A stretch of DNA of 64,000 nucleotides from Candidatus Sulfotelmatobacter sp. (GCA_017883385.1 JADGNQ010000010.1:18832-82831), one strand, 5' to 3'. Numbered from the stretch's first letter, positions 19,749-30,631 are shown. Made by a program: numbers and translations. Notes: generated from the letters alone by a model not told the origin.

Positions 19749-21101
19749 TCAACTCTTAGCCGTCGCCTGCTTCGACCCGTAGAACGAATAAAGAGCGATA
19801 CACACGTAGGCGACGAGCGGAACCGAATACGCCGCAGCGATGCCATGGGCGGCCTCGGCGATCAATCCCATGATTGGCGTCAGAACTGCGCCGCCCACGA
19901 TCGCCATCACCAGCAATGAGCCGCCGATCTTTGTGTTGGGACCCAGCCCCTTCAATCCCAGCGCGAAGATGGTGGGGAACATCAGAGACATAAAGAAACT
20001 GGTGAGGAATACGCACCACAATCCGAACCATCCAGGGAACAGCACGCCTAAGGAAGCGAGCACGATATTGGCGATGCTGTAGGTCCCCATTAGTTTGTTG
20101 GGCGCGATTGTGCGCATGAGATACGCCGACACAAATCTCCCCACACCGAACGCCGCCAGCGTGCCCGTCAAAAAGTATCCCCCCACCTTCTCCGGCCGGT
20201 GCGCGTATTCCTGGACGTACTGAATGAAGTAGCTCCATGTGCCGACCTGCGCACCTACATAAAGAAACTGCGCTACGACCGCCCACAAAAAGTGTGGGTA
20301 ACGCAACAGTTCTGCGAAGTGGCCGTGGTCCCCCGCGCCGCTCTCGTGTTCACTCTGAATCGCGGGGAACTTCGTGCGGAGAATGAGCACAGCCCAGAAG
20401 ATCGCCACTGCACCGAGCACCAGATATGGCTTGATAACGCGCAGCGTCTCTGCCTGCAGATAGGCCTCGTAGAGTCCCTGGGCTTTACGCGCGGCAATTT
20501 CTTGTGGCGTCAGCTCGATCCCGGAGAAGATGAAAACCGTCCCGATCAGAGCGCCGCTGATGGCTCCGAACGGGTTGAACGCCTGCGAAAAGTTCAGTCG
20601 CCTTTCCGAGCTGTGGGAATCCCCGAGCTGTGCAATGAAAGGATTGGAAGCCGTTTCCAGAAAAGAAAGACCGCTTGCAATCACAAAGAGCGCGAACAGG
20701 AAGTATGCGTAGCTTCCCGCCAGGGCTGCGGGCCAGAAAAGGAAGCAGCCGCTTCCATACAACAAGAGCCCGATTACAAATCCTGCCTTGTAGCCCGTTT
20801 TCCTCATCAGCAGAGCCGCGGGCATGGCCAGCACGAAGTAACCACCATAGAACGCCGATTGCACCAGCGCTGCCTTGGTACGTGTGATTACGAATGACTT
20901 CATGAACTGGCGGATCAGCACGTCATTCAGGTTGTGGGGGATTCCCCAGAGGAAAAACAGCCCCGTCACCAGAATGAAGGGGACGAGATGACCGGTCGGA
21001 AAAAGTGTGCTGCTCTCCTCCTTGTGAAAGGAGTCTAGCTTCCCTGGAATCGAACCATGCATCATGGGCCTTTCCGAACTGCCGAGCCGGATTTCACGCA
21101 A
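19749..21101 (-). CDS. MFS sugar transporter, FucP-like
   Basis: FFLWGIPHNLNDVLIRQFMKSF, SFLETASNPFIAQLGDSHSSERRLNFSQAFNPFGAISG are FucP/GluP family signatures. Confidence 0.88.
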   Translation of the reverse strand: MREIRLGSSERPMMHGSIPGKLDSFHKEESSTLFPTGHLVPFILVTGLFFLWGIPHNLNDVLIRQFMKSFVITRTKAALVQSAFYGGYFVLAMPAALLMRKTGYKAGFVIGLLLYGSGCFLFWPAALAGSYAYFLFALFVIASGLSFLETASNPFIAQLGDSHSSERRLNFSQAFNPFGAISGALIGTVFIFSGIELTPQEIAARKAQGLYEAYLQAETLRVIKPYLVLGAVAIFWAVLILRTKFPAIQSEHESGAGDHGHFAELLRYPHFLWAVVAQFLYVGAQVGTWSYFIQYVQEYAHRPEKVGGYFLTGTLAAFGVGRFVSAYLMRTIAPNKLMGTYSIANIVLASLGVLFPGWFGLWCVFLTSFFMSLMFPTIFALGLKGLGPNTKIGGSLLVMAIVGGAVLTPIMGLIAEAAHGIAAAYSVPLVAYVCIALYSFYGSKQATAKS

Positions 21102-21119
21102 TGGGACTGCGGTTCGAGT

Positions 21120-22565
21120 CTAGTGACTCGGCTCCCGCACTGGAGACAGTCGATACAGCGCGCTGCCATGAGGCGGGAGGGTGGCCGTCATCGAAACCGC
21201 CGGGGCCAGATCTTTGCGCTCCCAAAGATCTCTCTTCTCGTATACCTTTCCTGTAAGTCCGAATTCCTTCCAGTCGTACCGGAGTGTCTGCTCCGACTCG
21301 CCGATGTTGAAGATCGCCAAGTACTGATCTTTGTGTGACGCAGAGTCGGCCAGCCACACGACCGTCTTTTCAGTCGAGATCACCGGATGATTCCCGGTCG
21401 AATGCTGGTCGACCTCGAGAATCTCAGGATTCGTAAGCAAAGAGAGGGTCCAATCATCCGCGGAGGGCAGTTCTCCTCCGATCATCAGCGGAGAGGGAAA
21501 GATACACCACAGCGCAACCAGGGTTCGCTGTTCGTCGTGCGAGAGCTTCGAGTCTCGCGCCTGGCCCCATCCCGGAGCCGGGCCCAGACGGCCCAGTGGC
21601 AACATGTCGGCATCGGCCCAATGTCCCGGTTCCGACTTCCCTGCCCATTTTGCAACGTTGGCAAACTGGTCCCCCAGGCCCTGGGGATAGGGCACATCGC
21701 TGTGCCACAAATCCCAGATGTCGTCGGAGATGCGCCACATCTGCGCATACTGTTTCATCTCGCCGACTTTGTCGAGCGGTGCCATACCAGGCGAAAGGCT
21801 GAGGACAATCGGCCGTCCAGTCTTTCTCAGGGCCTCACTCAGCATGCGGATCTCATCCCCTAGATAAGGACGGCTGGCGATGCAGTCTACTTTGATGAAA
21901 TCGACTTCCCAACTCGCATAGAGCCGTGCAATCGAATCGTAATATGCCTGTGCTGCGGGCTTGCGCGCGTCGATGCGATAGTTATCCGGATTCCAAGGAC
22001 AGGTCTCGGAGATGTTGGCGGCGTCTGCGGCGTGGAAAGAGGATTCTGCGATCGGCAGGTTCTTTTCGACAGCCTGCTTTGGAATACCGCTAAGAATGTG
22101 GATGCCGAACTTCAGTCCCAGAGAGTGAACGTAGCCGGCCAGGGACTTGAATCCCGCCTCATTCGCCGACGACGGGAACCGGTTCTCGGCCGGGGTGTAG
22201 CGCCCGTATCTGTCCATGCTGAACTGCGAAGCCTTGGAGTTCCCCTGGGCAACAGGGTTGGTTACGAACCATTCCATGTCGACCACGACATATTGCCAGC
22301 CGAATGGCTTCAGATGTTTGGCGAACCACTCGGCATTCGCCTTGAATTGATCCTCTTTGATGGTGGTCCCGTAACCGTCCCAGCTGTTCCATCCCATCGG
22401 CGGAGTTGAAGCCAACAGAGTGTTGGCCTTGTCCTGCCCGGCCAAACCTATTGGACCCACGAAGAGCACGCAACTGAACGCCGCGAGGCACCGCAGGAGA
22501 CTCGCCGGGTGGGCAATACCTGCAGCAGCATGACGCAGATAATCTCGTCCACTGGACCAACCCAT
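21120..22565 (-). CDS. Glycoside hydrolase family 27 (alpha-galactosidase-like), secreted
   Basis: TPPMGWNSWDGYGTTIKEDQFKANAEWFAKHLKPFGWQYVVVDMEW, VDFIKVDCIA nucleophile motif, GHWADADML. Confidence 0.93.
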   Translation of the reverse strand: MGWSSGRDYLRHAAAGIAHPASLLRCLAAFSCVLFVGPIGLAGQDKANTLLASTPPMGWNSWDGYGTTIKEDQFKANAEWFAKHLKPFGWQYVVVDMEWFVTNPVAQGNSKASQFSMDRYGRYTPAENRFPSSANEAGFKSLAGYVHSLGLKFGIHILSGIPKQAVEKNLPIAESSFHAADAANISETCPWNPDNYRIDARKPAAQAYYDSIARLYASWEVDFIKVDCIASRPYLGDEIRMLSEALRKTGRPIVLSLSPGMAPLDKVGEMKQYAQMWRISDDIWDLWHSDVPYPQGLGDQFANVAKWAGKSEPGHWADADMLPLGRLGPAPGWGQARDSKLSHDEQRTLVALWCIFPSPLMIGGELPSADDWTLSLLTNPEILEVDQHSTGNHPVISTEKTVVWLADSASHKDQYLAIFNIGESEQTLRYDWKEFGLTGKVYEKRDLWERKDLAPAVSMTATLPPHGSALYRLSPVREPSH

Positions 22566-22604
22566 TTGTGTTCCTGTCTCCCGAAGATTCTCAATCCAGA
22601 AAGT

Positions 22605-22838
22605 TCAAAGTATGGGTGCCAATCCAGGTATACGCAGGATCGCAGACTCATGAAGCACAGCCATCCCTGGCTTGATGTAGGTATCAAACGTCAGACGCTC
22701 GCGGCCAGTGACATGACACAAGGCCGCACACTGGGCAACAACGGCGCCGTCGCTGTAGATTTCAAGCCTCGCTGATTTGCCTTCTTCTGACATGTTTTCG
22801 AATCGGCCTACATTCATCCAGCACCCTTCGCGGAGCAC
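22605..22838 (-). CDS. Hypothetical small protein (frame stays open further upstream; start uncertain)
   Basis: 77-aa ORF with GTG start; upstream in-frame translation GYTWYRIEGSASRADPRRHIPVLREG looks protein-like. Confidence 0.3.
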   Translation of the reverse strand: MLREGCWMNVGRFENMSEEGKSARLEIYSDGAVVAQCAALCHVTGRERLTFDTYIKPGMAVLHESAILRIPGLAPIL

Positions 22839-23406
22839 TGGAATATGGCGGCGAGGGTCCGCTCGACTGGCCGAGCCCTCTATTCGGTACCAAGTATATC
22901 CGACGACGCAAATGCAGAGTTCAGGCCAAAAGAAAGGCCGTCTCGTCGTTCTGCGCCTTCCGCATCTTTCTCAAGAACGCCCAGTTTGAGTCCGCGCAGG
23001 AGCCTTTGGTAAGGGCACTCGGACTTTTCTTTGGCCCAGAAAGTGCCTGTTGTCAATGGTTATTGAGGCTAAAGATGAAGATGTTCTTAGTCCTGCCACA
23101 ATCACCAGGCTGGCCGACTGGGTCGTGTGTCGACGCAAAGGCGGAGACGAGCAAGGCCACCAGAGCATGCGAAACACACAACACGCACGATGGGTTGGTG
23201 CAACGACTGCCAGGTTGCGGGTTAGGCTGGCCTAAAGTCTGATCGCCGCACGACCGATGAAGAGCTACGGGGCAGAGGGAAACAGCCGATGCAGGAGAAG
23301 AAAAGGGTGCCGACTATCCGCGCATTGCTCAGTAATCGGCTCTGATCTGCACGCTGAACGTGCCTGAGAAAAGTAGAAGAAAAGAGAGTCGAGAGGGCAT
23401 TCACCG

Positions 23407-25767
23407 ATGAGCGACCTGGAGATCGTTAAAGAATTCTTGGTGGAGAGTTACGAGAACCTCGATCGCCTCGACCGGGACCTGATTGCACTGGAGAAGGATC
23501 CCAGCAACCGGGAAATTCTTGCCAGCGTCTTTCGTACCATTCACACCATCAAGGGAACTTCCGGCTTTCTGGCCTTTAACAAGCTCGAATCCGTGACGCA
23601 TGTTGGCGAAAGTTTGCTGGCGCGCTTGCGAGATGGCCTGCTTACACTCACTTCGGAAATTACGACCGCACTATTATCCATGGTGGATGCGGTTCGCCAG
23701 ATGCTGGGAAACATCGACAAGACGGGCGGTGAAGGAGAACGCAACGACCAGGAACTGATCGCCACGTTGACGCGATTGCTACAGCCAAAGGCGGAACCAA
23801 GCCCCGTCCCGACAACGACCAAACAGAAGAAACGACACCATGATCTGCCTCAGCCCGCACCAACCGCTGCAGAGGCTCCCATCCAACAGAGCGCTCCCCA
23901 AGAGAGCGAAGTTTCCCCTTCTGTACCACCGCCAGCCGCCGCCGATCTACAGCACGCGGGTGAGCCACTTGCGGAAAAAGGAGCCTCGAAGCCGCCGGAA
24001 GGAACCGATGGCAACGTTCAGCAGCAGGCCCGCGGGCAGAGCGCCAGCGACAGCACCATTCGCGTAGACGTAAGCCAGCTCGACAAACTGATGAACCGGA
24101 TGGGCGAACTGGTCTTGCTCCGCAACCAGATCGTGCAATTCACCAGTTCCAGTGAAGACAGCGGACTACTGGCCACTAGCCAGCGGCTTAATCTCATCAC
24201 CACCGAACTGCAGGAAGGCGTCATGAAGACGCGCATGCAGCCCATCGGCAACATCTGGACCAAGTTCCCGCGTACGGTCCGCGATGTGGCCTTAGGGTGC
24301 GGCAAACAGGTCCGCATCGAGATGGAAGGCAAGGAGACCGAGCTCGACAAGACCATTATTGAGGCCATCAAAGACCCGCTCACCCACATCGTGCGCAACT
24401 CCGTCGACCACGGCATCGAAAGTCCGGAAGCACGAACCGCCGCGGGCAAGAACCCGGAGGGCCTGCTGCTCCTGCGGGCTTTTCATGAGGGTGGGCAGGT
24501 CAACATTGAAATCACGGACGACGGGGCCGGATTGAACAGCGAGAGAATCCGCAACAAAGCCGTTCAGAAAGGATTGATTACGGCCGACCAGTCCGCGCGC
24601 ATGACCGAGCGCGAGATTACCAACCTCATCTGGCTGCCGGGCCTCGCCACTGCGGAAAAGGTCACCAACGTTTCCGGCCGGGGCGTGGGCATGGACGTGG
24701 TGAAGACCAATATCGAAAAAATCGGAGGCACCGTCGACGTACAGTCGAAGGCGGGACAGGGCTCCACGGTACGCATGAAGATCCCGCTGACCTTGGCCAT
24801 CATCCCGGCCCTTATCGTAAGTACCGCCGGCGACCGCTACGCCATTCCGCAGGTGAGCCTGCTCGAACTGGTGCGCCTGGAAGGAGAACAGGCGCGCAAG
24901 GGCATTGAGATGGTGCGCGGCGCGCCGGTGTACCGGCTGCGCGGGCGGCTCCTTCCCCTCGTGTACCTGAACCGGGAGCTGAAAGTGGACGGGAAGGCGC
25001 CAGATGGCGCATCTTCAGCCGCTGCATCCGCATACAGTGGGGAGGCCGAGAACGCCAACATCGTGGTGCTGCGGGCCGATGATCACCAGTTTGGGCTGGT
25101 GGTGGACGAGATCAATGACACCGAGGAAATCGTAGTCAAGCCCCTCGGCAAACAATTGAAGATCATCAATATCTATGCCGGCGCCACCATCATGGGCGAC
25201 GGCAAAGTGGCCCTGATTCTCGACGTGCTGGGACTGGCGCAGCGCGCGAACGTGCTGGGTGAGATGAGGGATCGGGAGGCGACAGAAAAGGCAGGTAAAC
25301 AATCACTGGGAGTCGCGGACGCGAACCAATCGAATGCCATGCTGCTATTCCAGTACGGAGAGAGCGGAAGGATGGCCATCGATCTTGACTTGGTCGCCCG
25401 TCTCGAGGAATTTCCACGCGACGCCATTGAGGTCGCAGGTAACCAGGAAGCGGTGCAGTACCGGGGACAGATTATGCCGCTGGTCCGGGTTTCCGATGTG
25501 CTGGAGTGCAAGCGCAACATGGCCCCAGGGAGCGGGCAAGAGGCCCTGCACGTGGTGGTCTATGCCGACAGCGGGCGAAGCGTCGGCCTCGTGGTGGACC
25601 GCATTCTGGACATCGTCGAGGAATCGTTTGTCATTCAACAGGAGACCGGACGCCGTGGTGTGCTGGGCTCAGCCGTGATTCAGAAACGGGTCACTGACAT
25701 TCTGGATGTGCCGGGGCTCATTGCATCTGCTCATCCCGTCCAAGAACCGACTGAGGTTCTGACGTAA
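23407..25767 (+). CDS. cheA: Chemotaxis histidine kinase CheA (Hpt, dimerisation, HATPase, tandem CheW-like domains)
   Basis: Hpt FRTIHTIKGTSGFL; DKTIIEAIKDPLTHIVRNSVDHGIE; GRGVGMDVVKTNIEKIGGTV; two CheW-like regions at the C-terminus. Confidence 0.93.
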   Translation: MSDLEIVKEFLVESYENLDRLDRDLIALEKDPSNREILASVFRTIHTIKGTSGFLAFNKLESVTHVGESLLARLRDGLLTLTSEITTALLSMVDAVRQMLGNIDKTGGEGERNDQELIATLTRLLQPKAEPSPVPTTTKQKKRHHDLPQPAPTAAEAPIQQSAPQESEVSPSVPPPAAADLQHAGEPLAEKGASKPPEGTDGNVQQQARGQSASDSTIRVDVSQLDKLMNRMGELVLLRNQIVQFTSSSEDSGLLATSQRLNLITTELQEGVMKTRMQPIGNIWTKFPRTVRDVALGCGKQVRIEMEGKETELDKTIIEAIKDPLTHIVRNSVDHGIESPEARTAAGKNPEGLLLLRAFHEGGQVNIEITDDGAGLNSERIRNKAVQKGLITADQSARMTEREITNLIWLPGLATAEKVTNVSGRGVGMDVVKTNIEKIGGTVDVQSKAGQGSTVRMKIPLTLAIIPALIVSTAGDRYAIPQVSLLELVRLEGEQARKGIEMVRGAPVYRLRGRLLPLVYLNRELKVDGKAPDGASSAAASAYSGEAENANIVVLRADDHQFGLVVDEINDTEEIVVKPLGKQLKIINIYAGATIMGDGKVALILDVLGLAQRANVLGEMRDREATEKAGKQSLGVADANQSNAMLLFQYGESGRMAIDLDLVARLEEFPRDAIEVAGNQEAVQYRGQIMPLVRVSDVLECKRNMAPGSGQEALHVVVYADSGRSVGLVVDRILDIVEESFVIQQETGRRGVLGSAVIQKRVTDILDVPGLIASAHPVQEPTEVLT

Positions 25768-25782
25768 GGAGCAAGAAGACTC

Positions 25783-26226
25783 ATGACCATCACACAACAA
25801 TTTTGCACGTTCTTCCTAGGGGAGCAGCTCTTTGGTATTCAAGTCGAGCAGGTCCAAGAGGTCATTCAATATCAGGACATGACTCGAGTGCCTCTGGTTC
25901 CTGAGGTGATCCGCGGGTTGATCAACCTGCGGGGCCAAATCGTGATGGCGGTGGATCTGCGCCGGCGGCTGCAGATCGAGGAGCGGACGGCGGGGGCGTC
26001 GATGGTCAATGTCGTAGTCCGCACTCAGGAAGGTCCAGTCAGCTTGCTGGTCGACAGCATCGGCGACGTCGTTGAGGTGGACGAAAAGACGGCTGAGGCT
26101 CCACCCCACACCTTGGAAGGCGAAATGAGGATGCTCATCGCGGGCGTCCACAAGCTGGATCAAGGCTTGATGCACGTGCTCAACACGGAGAAGGCCTGCG
26201 AATCCCTGGAGCGGACCGGAGCCTGA
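25783..26226 (+). CDS. cheW: Chemotaxis coupling protein CheW
   Basis: FCTFFLGEQLFGIQVEQVQEVIQYQDMTRVPLVPEVIRGLINLRGQIVMAVDLRRRL. Confidence 0.93.
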   Translation: MTITQQFCTFFLGEQLFGIQVEQVQEVIQYQDMTRVPLVPEVIRGLINLRGQIVMAVDLRRRLQIEERTAGASMVNVVVRTQEGPVSLLVDSIGDVVEVDEKTAEAPPHTLEGEMRMLIAGVHKLDQGLMHVLNTEKACESLERTGA

Positions 26227-26328
26227 GCCTGGCGAAGCAGCGAAATGTCTCCCGTAGACCTCGCGGCGAGATTGGATCTGCATCAGGAACTAGCACGCTC
26301 GTGAGAAGTCTCTAAGCTAAAAACCACA

Positions 26329-26439
26329 CCGTTACTAACGGACCTCGGGTAATAGCCCGAAGGATACGTCCAATCGTGTAAAGCTCGTCCCCGCGGGGCC
26401 GATGCCTTCTTTAGGGCGACGTTCTCGAAACTCGTCGCC
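26329..26439 (+). promoter_or_regulatory. Structured 5' leader of several consecutive hairpins upstream of the porin gene
   Basis: CCGTTactAACGG (26329-26341); CCTCGGGtaatagCCCGaAGG (26343-26363); CCCCgcGGGG; GGCGACG-N11-CGTCGCC (26415-26439). Confidence 0.45.
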
Positions 26440-26460
26440 GCGTAGGGAGGGCTTGCGACT

Positions 26461-27651
26461 GTGAAGATCACAGGTCGGTTCCTGGTATTCCTGGTCTTGG
26501 CTCTGAGTTCTGCAGTTTCTTACCCTTGCTTCCCGCAAGCTAGCGAACAGGCAGCTTCAAGCGGCACTGAGAAGGAGTCGCCCTCGCCATCGTCTTTCAC
26601 TCCCAGGCAACTGTTGCATGATCTGAACGAGCACGGGATCGCGCCGCAAGGCGTCTTTGTCTACGACTGGTCGAAGGCGTTGCATGCCGACCAGGACTCG
26701 GAAGGCGGATTCGGCCGCTATTCGTTTGATCTGCTGGTGCCGATCGACGGCAAGAAGCTCTTCGGGCTGAACGGCAGTGCGGGTATGGTGCGGCTCAAAA
26801 ACCACATCAACATGTTTGGCGAAACCTACGACGGCGCCGCGCAGGTCTACTCCAACATCGATGCCAACTCGCGAACCACGCTTTATGAGATCTGGTTCGA
26901 GCAAAGGCTCCTGTCCGACAAACTGCGTTTCAAGGCGGGCAAGATCGACGCCAACACGGAGTTTGCCGTAGTGCAGAACGCCGGAGACTTCCTGAATTCC
27001 TCGATGGGCTACAGTCCCACAATCGTCACGTTTCCTACCTACCCTGAGCCCAAATTGGCCGCCACTGCCTTTGCTCATACCAGAAGTGGCTACGGCCTCG
27101 GGCTGGGGGTGTTTGAGACCTCGGGCTCGAACACACTGTCGATCGTCGAGCCGGGACGCAGCTGGAATGTTGGAAAGCTAGAGCATCCGGGACGGGCGAG
27201 CTTCGGATACTGGCGGCTGGATGGAAGCGTCCCACACTTTGATGGCAGCCAGGATTCCGGTTCTCAGGGGTTCTATTCGGTCGTCGAGCAAACCGTTTGG
27301 CGGCAAGCACAGAGTGAGCGCAGGGTGTCCACATTCCTGCAACTGGGCTGGGCTGAGGGCCGAGTGAGTGGCTTCACGCACCACGCTGGCGGAGGCGCGA
27401 TCCTGCAGGGGCCTCTGCATCGCCGAAGCCAGGACTCGATCGGACTAGCGGCGACCTGGGTACGGTTTTCGTCCGAGCCCAATGCCGGGTTTGACCTCCG
27501 CAGCGAGCTCGTGCTGGAAAGCTACTACAAGTTTGCGTTCAGCAAGCACTTTGCGCTGGTGCAGGATTTTCAGTTCCTTCATCATCCGGGCGGCGTGAGC
27601 GTGAATCGGGACTGCCCTGTGATCACTCCCCGGTTGGTCATCTCCTTTTGA
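26461..27651 (+). CDS. OprB-like carbohydrate-selective porin
   Basis: GTG start with upstream GGAGGG; signal peptide; YEIWFEQRLLSDKLRFKAGKIDANTEFAVVQNAGDFLNSSMGYSPTI resembles OprB; C-terminal aromatic ...RLVISF. Confidence 0.8.
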   Translation: MKITGRFLVFLVLALSSAVSYPCFPQASEQAASSGTEKESPSPSSFTPRQLLHDLNEHGIAPQGVFVYDWSKALHADQDSEGGFGRYSFDLLVPIDGKKLFGLNGSAGMVRLKNHINMFGETYDGAAQVYSNIDANSRTTLYEIWFEQRLLSDKLRFKAGKIDANTEFAVVQNAGDFLNSSMGYSPTIVTFPTYPEPKLAATAFAHTRSGYGLGLGVFETSGSNTLSIVEPGRSWNVGKLEHPGRASFGYWRLDGSVPHFDGSQDSGSQGFYSVVEQTVWRQAQSERRVSTFLQLGWAEGRVSGFTHHAGGGAILQGPLHRRSQDSIGLAATWVRFSSEPNAGFDLRSELVLESYYKFAFSKHFALVQDFQFLHHPGGVSVNRDCPVITPRLVISF

Positions 27652-27821
27652 TTCGGTGACAGGGGAACGCCAGCCGTCGCCCATCCCGTCCCGCGTTAAA
27701 GCCTTGGACCCTGGGGCCGATGAATCCTTTGTGCGGGGCTCCCGCCTTGTTGTGGCGACGCTCCCCATCGGGGAGGCTCGGGAAGACCGGGCATCTGCGA
27801 ACTCTACCGGAGGGTCATACC

Positions 27822-29462
27822 GTGAACAAGATCAGCCTGAAGATGAAACTGGGGTTGGGATTTGGTGTGTTGCTTTTGATCATCGCTGTCATGGGAATCA
27901 TGACATACAGCTCGCTAAACAAGCTCTCGGATGTCACTGATGACATCAAGAAGCAGATGCACAAGGCACAGATCGCAGCCGACGTGGACGCCGGGATCGA
28001 GTTGCAGACTAGCGGTACCAGGGGGTTTATGCTCTCCGGCAGCGAGGCCACCCTGAAACGGCGCGAAGAAGGCATGACCCAAGTCGACACGTCCATGGCG
28101 GAGTTGGTGAAGCTGTTGCAGACCGAGAAAGGGAAAGCGGCGTTCGCGCGAGTGGATGCAGGGAGCAAGGAACTCCGGAACATCCAGAGTGAGGCGATCG
28201 AGTTGCGCCGCCATGGCAAAACCAAGGAAGCCACTGACTTACTCTTTACCGATCACGCGACCCAGGTCCGCACAGACGCAGAGAAGGCGATCGACGAACT
28301 CCAGGACCTCATCGACAAATTGCAGGAAGCAGCCACGACCGAGCACGAGCAAGTCGAGGCGTCGACTGTTCGCTTGCTCATCATGCTCTCGATCGGCGGC
28401 CTGGTCGTTGGCCTCGGTGTAGCCGTCCTCATCGTCCGCTCTATTACCGGCGCTCTGGCCAGCATGCTCAGTCTGATCCAGGAAATTGCAGCCAACAACC
28501 TGGGAGTTGACGATCTGCTAGTCGCATCGCAGGACGAGATCGGGAAGGCGGCAACCGCGCTCAATGGCATGAAGAACAACCTGCGCGAAATGATCCAGTC
28601 AATCGCGGGCACGGCCGAGCAAGTGGCCAGCGCCAGCGAGGAACTGTCCAGCACCAGCCAGGAGATCACCGCCAACTCGGAAGAAACTTCCACGCAAGCC
28701 CAGGTGGTGGCAAGCTCCAGCGAGCAGGTGAACAAGAATCTGCAGACGGTCGCCACGGGCTCAGAGGAGATGAGCGCCAGCATTAAGGAAATCGCCAAGA
28801 ACGCACACGAATCGGCGAAGGTCGCAACCAGTGCCGTCAGGGTTGCGGACGAGACCAACCAGATTGTGGGCAAGCTGGGCGATTCCTCGATTGAGATTGG
28901 CCAAGTGATCAAGGTCATTACCTCGATTGCGCAGCAGACTAACCTGCTGGCTCTGAATGCAACCATCGAAGCGGCCCGCGCCGGAGAGGCCGGCAAGGGA
29001 TTCGCCGTGGTGGCGAACGAAGTCAAGGAACTGGCCAAACAGACAGCGAAGGCGACTGAGGACATCAGCCGCAAGATCGAAGCAATCCAGGGGGACACCA
29101 AGAGCGCGGTGGGCGCCATCGGCCAGATTGGCGAGGTCATCAAGCAGGTGAATGACATCTCCAACACCATTGCCACCGCGGTGGAAGAGCAGAACGCCAC
29201 GACCAACGAGATGGCGCGCAACGTAAGCGAGGCGGCGCGCGGTTCGTCGGAAATCACCAAGAATATCGATGGCGTGGCGCAGGCGGCGCAGAGTACTGCC
29301 TACGGTGCCGGCGACTCGTCCAAGGCGGCGCACTCTCTAGCGGAGATGTCGACCAGGCTGCGCGAGCTGGTGGCCCAGTTCCGGCTGGAGAAGGATGCGT
29401 ACTCCGAGCTGCAGGTGAGGCCACAAGCGCCCAAGGCGATGAGCGCCCGGGCTGGCGCATAG
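27822..29462 (+). CDS. Methyl-accepting chemotaxis protein
   Basis: GTG start with upstream GGAGG; N-terminal TM plus four-helix sensor region; [37 protein letters not shown] signalling hairpin. Confidence 0.93.
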   Translation: MNKISLKMKLGLGFGVLLLIIAVMGIMTYSSLNKLSDVTDDIKKQMHKAQIAADVDAGIELQTSGTRGFMLSGSEATLKRREEGMTQVDTSMAELVKLLQTEKGKAAFARVDAGSKELRNIQSEAIELRRHGKTKEATDLLFTDHATQVRTDAEKAIDELQDLIDKLQEAATTEHEQVEASTVRLLIMLSIGGLVVGLGVAVLIVRSITGALASMLSLIQEIAANNLGVDDLLVASQDEIGKAATALNGMKNNLREMIQSIAGTAEQVASASEELSSTSQEITANSEETSTQAQVVASSSEQVNKNLQTVATGSEEMSASIKEIAKNAHESAKVATSAVRVADETNQIVGKLGDSSIEIGQVIKVITSIAQQTNLLALNATIEAARAGEAGKGFAVVANEVKELAKQTAKATEDISRKIEAIQGDTKSAVGAIGQIGEVIKQVNDISNTIATAVEEQNATTNEMARNVSEAARGSSEITKNIDGVAQAAQSTAYGAGDSSKAAHSLAEMSTRLRELVAQFRLEKDAYSELQVRPQAPKAMSARAGA

Positions 29463-29488
29463 CCACACTGACCGGTTCCAGACGATCC

Positions 29489-29528
29489 GCGGATGCTGTC
29501 TGCCAGGCCAGAACGGCACAGCATCCGC
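29489..29528. other. Intercistronic hairpin between mcp and cheB
   Basis: GCGGATGCTGT / ACAGCATCCGC, 11-bp perfect stem, 18-nt loop with an inner GCC/GGC pair; no T-tract. Confidence 0.6.
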
Positions 29529-29548
29529 CGCGACAAGTGAAGGTCCTT

Positions 29549-30631
29549 ATGCTGCCAGTACTGGTTTTGATCGTGGACGATTCCGTGGTGGTTCGGAAGC
29601 TGCTGTGCGAAGCTCTGGCTTCCGCTCCGGGGATCAAAGTCGTGGGGACGGCTTCCAACGGCGCGATCGCCCTGGCCAAGATTCCGCAACTGAACCCGGA
29701 TGTGATTACGCTGGACATCGAGATGCCCGGGCTCAATGGAATCCAGACCCTGGTACAGATCCGGAAGCTATACCCCAAGCTGCCGGTGATCATGTTCAGC
29801 ACCCTGACCGAAAGGGGAGCCGCGATCACGATGGAGGCGTTATCGCTGGGCGCGTCCGATTACGCGACGAAGCCGACTAATAGCGATAGTCTCGCCAACG
29901 CGATGGAGCAGGTACGGCAGGAGTTAGTGGCCAAGATCGTTTCCCTGACGGGCAGGAGCGGCCATGAGAAGCCCGCACCGGCGCTTCCCTCACCAAAAGC
30001 AAGAGCGAGTGGCCAACCAGTCGACATCCTCGCGATTGGCACCTCGACCGGGGGGCCCAACGCGTTGGGTGCGGTGATACCTCAACTCCCCGCAGATTTT
30101 CCGGTGCCCGTCGTAGTGGTGCAACACATGCCTCCGGTGTTCACCCGGCTGTTAGCCGAGCGTCTGAACTCGTGCTCTGCGCTCTCGGTCCACGAAGGGG
30201 AATCAGGGAAGCTGCTGGAACCAGGGCAGGTTTGGATTGCTCCCGGCAACCATCACCTGACCGTAGCGCGTAAGGGGACCCGGGTGATGCTGGATTTGAA
30301 CCAGGAGCCTCCGGAAAACTCCTGCCGTCCGGCGGTGGATGTGCTGTTTCGTTCCGTAGCCAGGACCTACGGTCCCAACGTGCTGGCAGTGGTGATGACG
30401 GGCATGGGTTCTGACGGCGCCCGCGGAGCGATTCACATCCGGGAAGCCGGAGGCGGGATCGTGGTGCAGGATGAGGCTTCCTCGGTGGTATGGGGAATGC
30501 CGGGTGCAGTGGTCGGCGCGGGAGCAGCGGACAAGATCTGCTCACTTCTGGAGATCAGCCAGGAAATCGTCCGCAGGGTTAGGGCCGGCAGAATGCATGC
30601 TTCCGGCGTGGCTGCAGCGCTAAGGATATGA
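29549..30631 (+). CDS. cheB: Protein-glutamate methylesterase CheB
   Basis: Receiver [28 protein letters not shown]; catalytic [30 protein letters not shown]. Confidence 0.93.
   Translation: MLPVLVLIVDDSVVVRKLLCEALASAPGIKVVGTASNGAIALAKIPQLNPDVITLDIEMPGLNGIQTLVQIRKLYPKLPVIMFSTLTERGAAITMEALSLGASDYATKPTNSDSLANAMEQVRQELVAKIVSLTGRSGHEKPAPALPSPKARASGQPVDILAIGTSTGGPNALGAVIPQLPADFPVPVVVVQHMPPVFTRLLAERLNSCSALSVHEGESGKLLEPGQVWIAPGNHHLTVARKGTRVMLDLNQEPPENSCRPAVDVLFRSVARTYGPNVLAVVMTGMGSDGARGAIHIREAGGGIVVQDEASSVVWGMPGAVVGAGAADKICSLLEISQEIVRRVRAGRMHASGVAAALRI

Noticed and set aside
21100-21135. tRNA-like T-arm (GCGGTTCGAGTC)
   Set aside because: No acceptor stem, D-arm or anticodon arm could be built around it, and it abuts the GH27 stop
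26329-26439. c-di-GMP (GEMM) riboswitch
   Set aside because: Hairpins are present but the conserved CACGCACAGGGCAAACC-type core is absent; kept only as an unclassified structured leader
28253-29260. 335-aa minus-strand ORF
   Set aside because: Antisense to the MCP signalling domain; Ser/Ala/Thr-rich mirror of its repetitive helices
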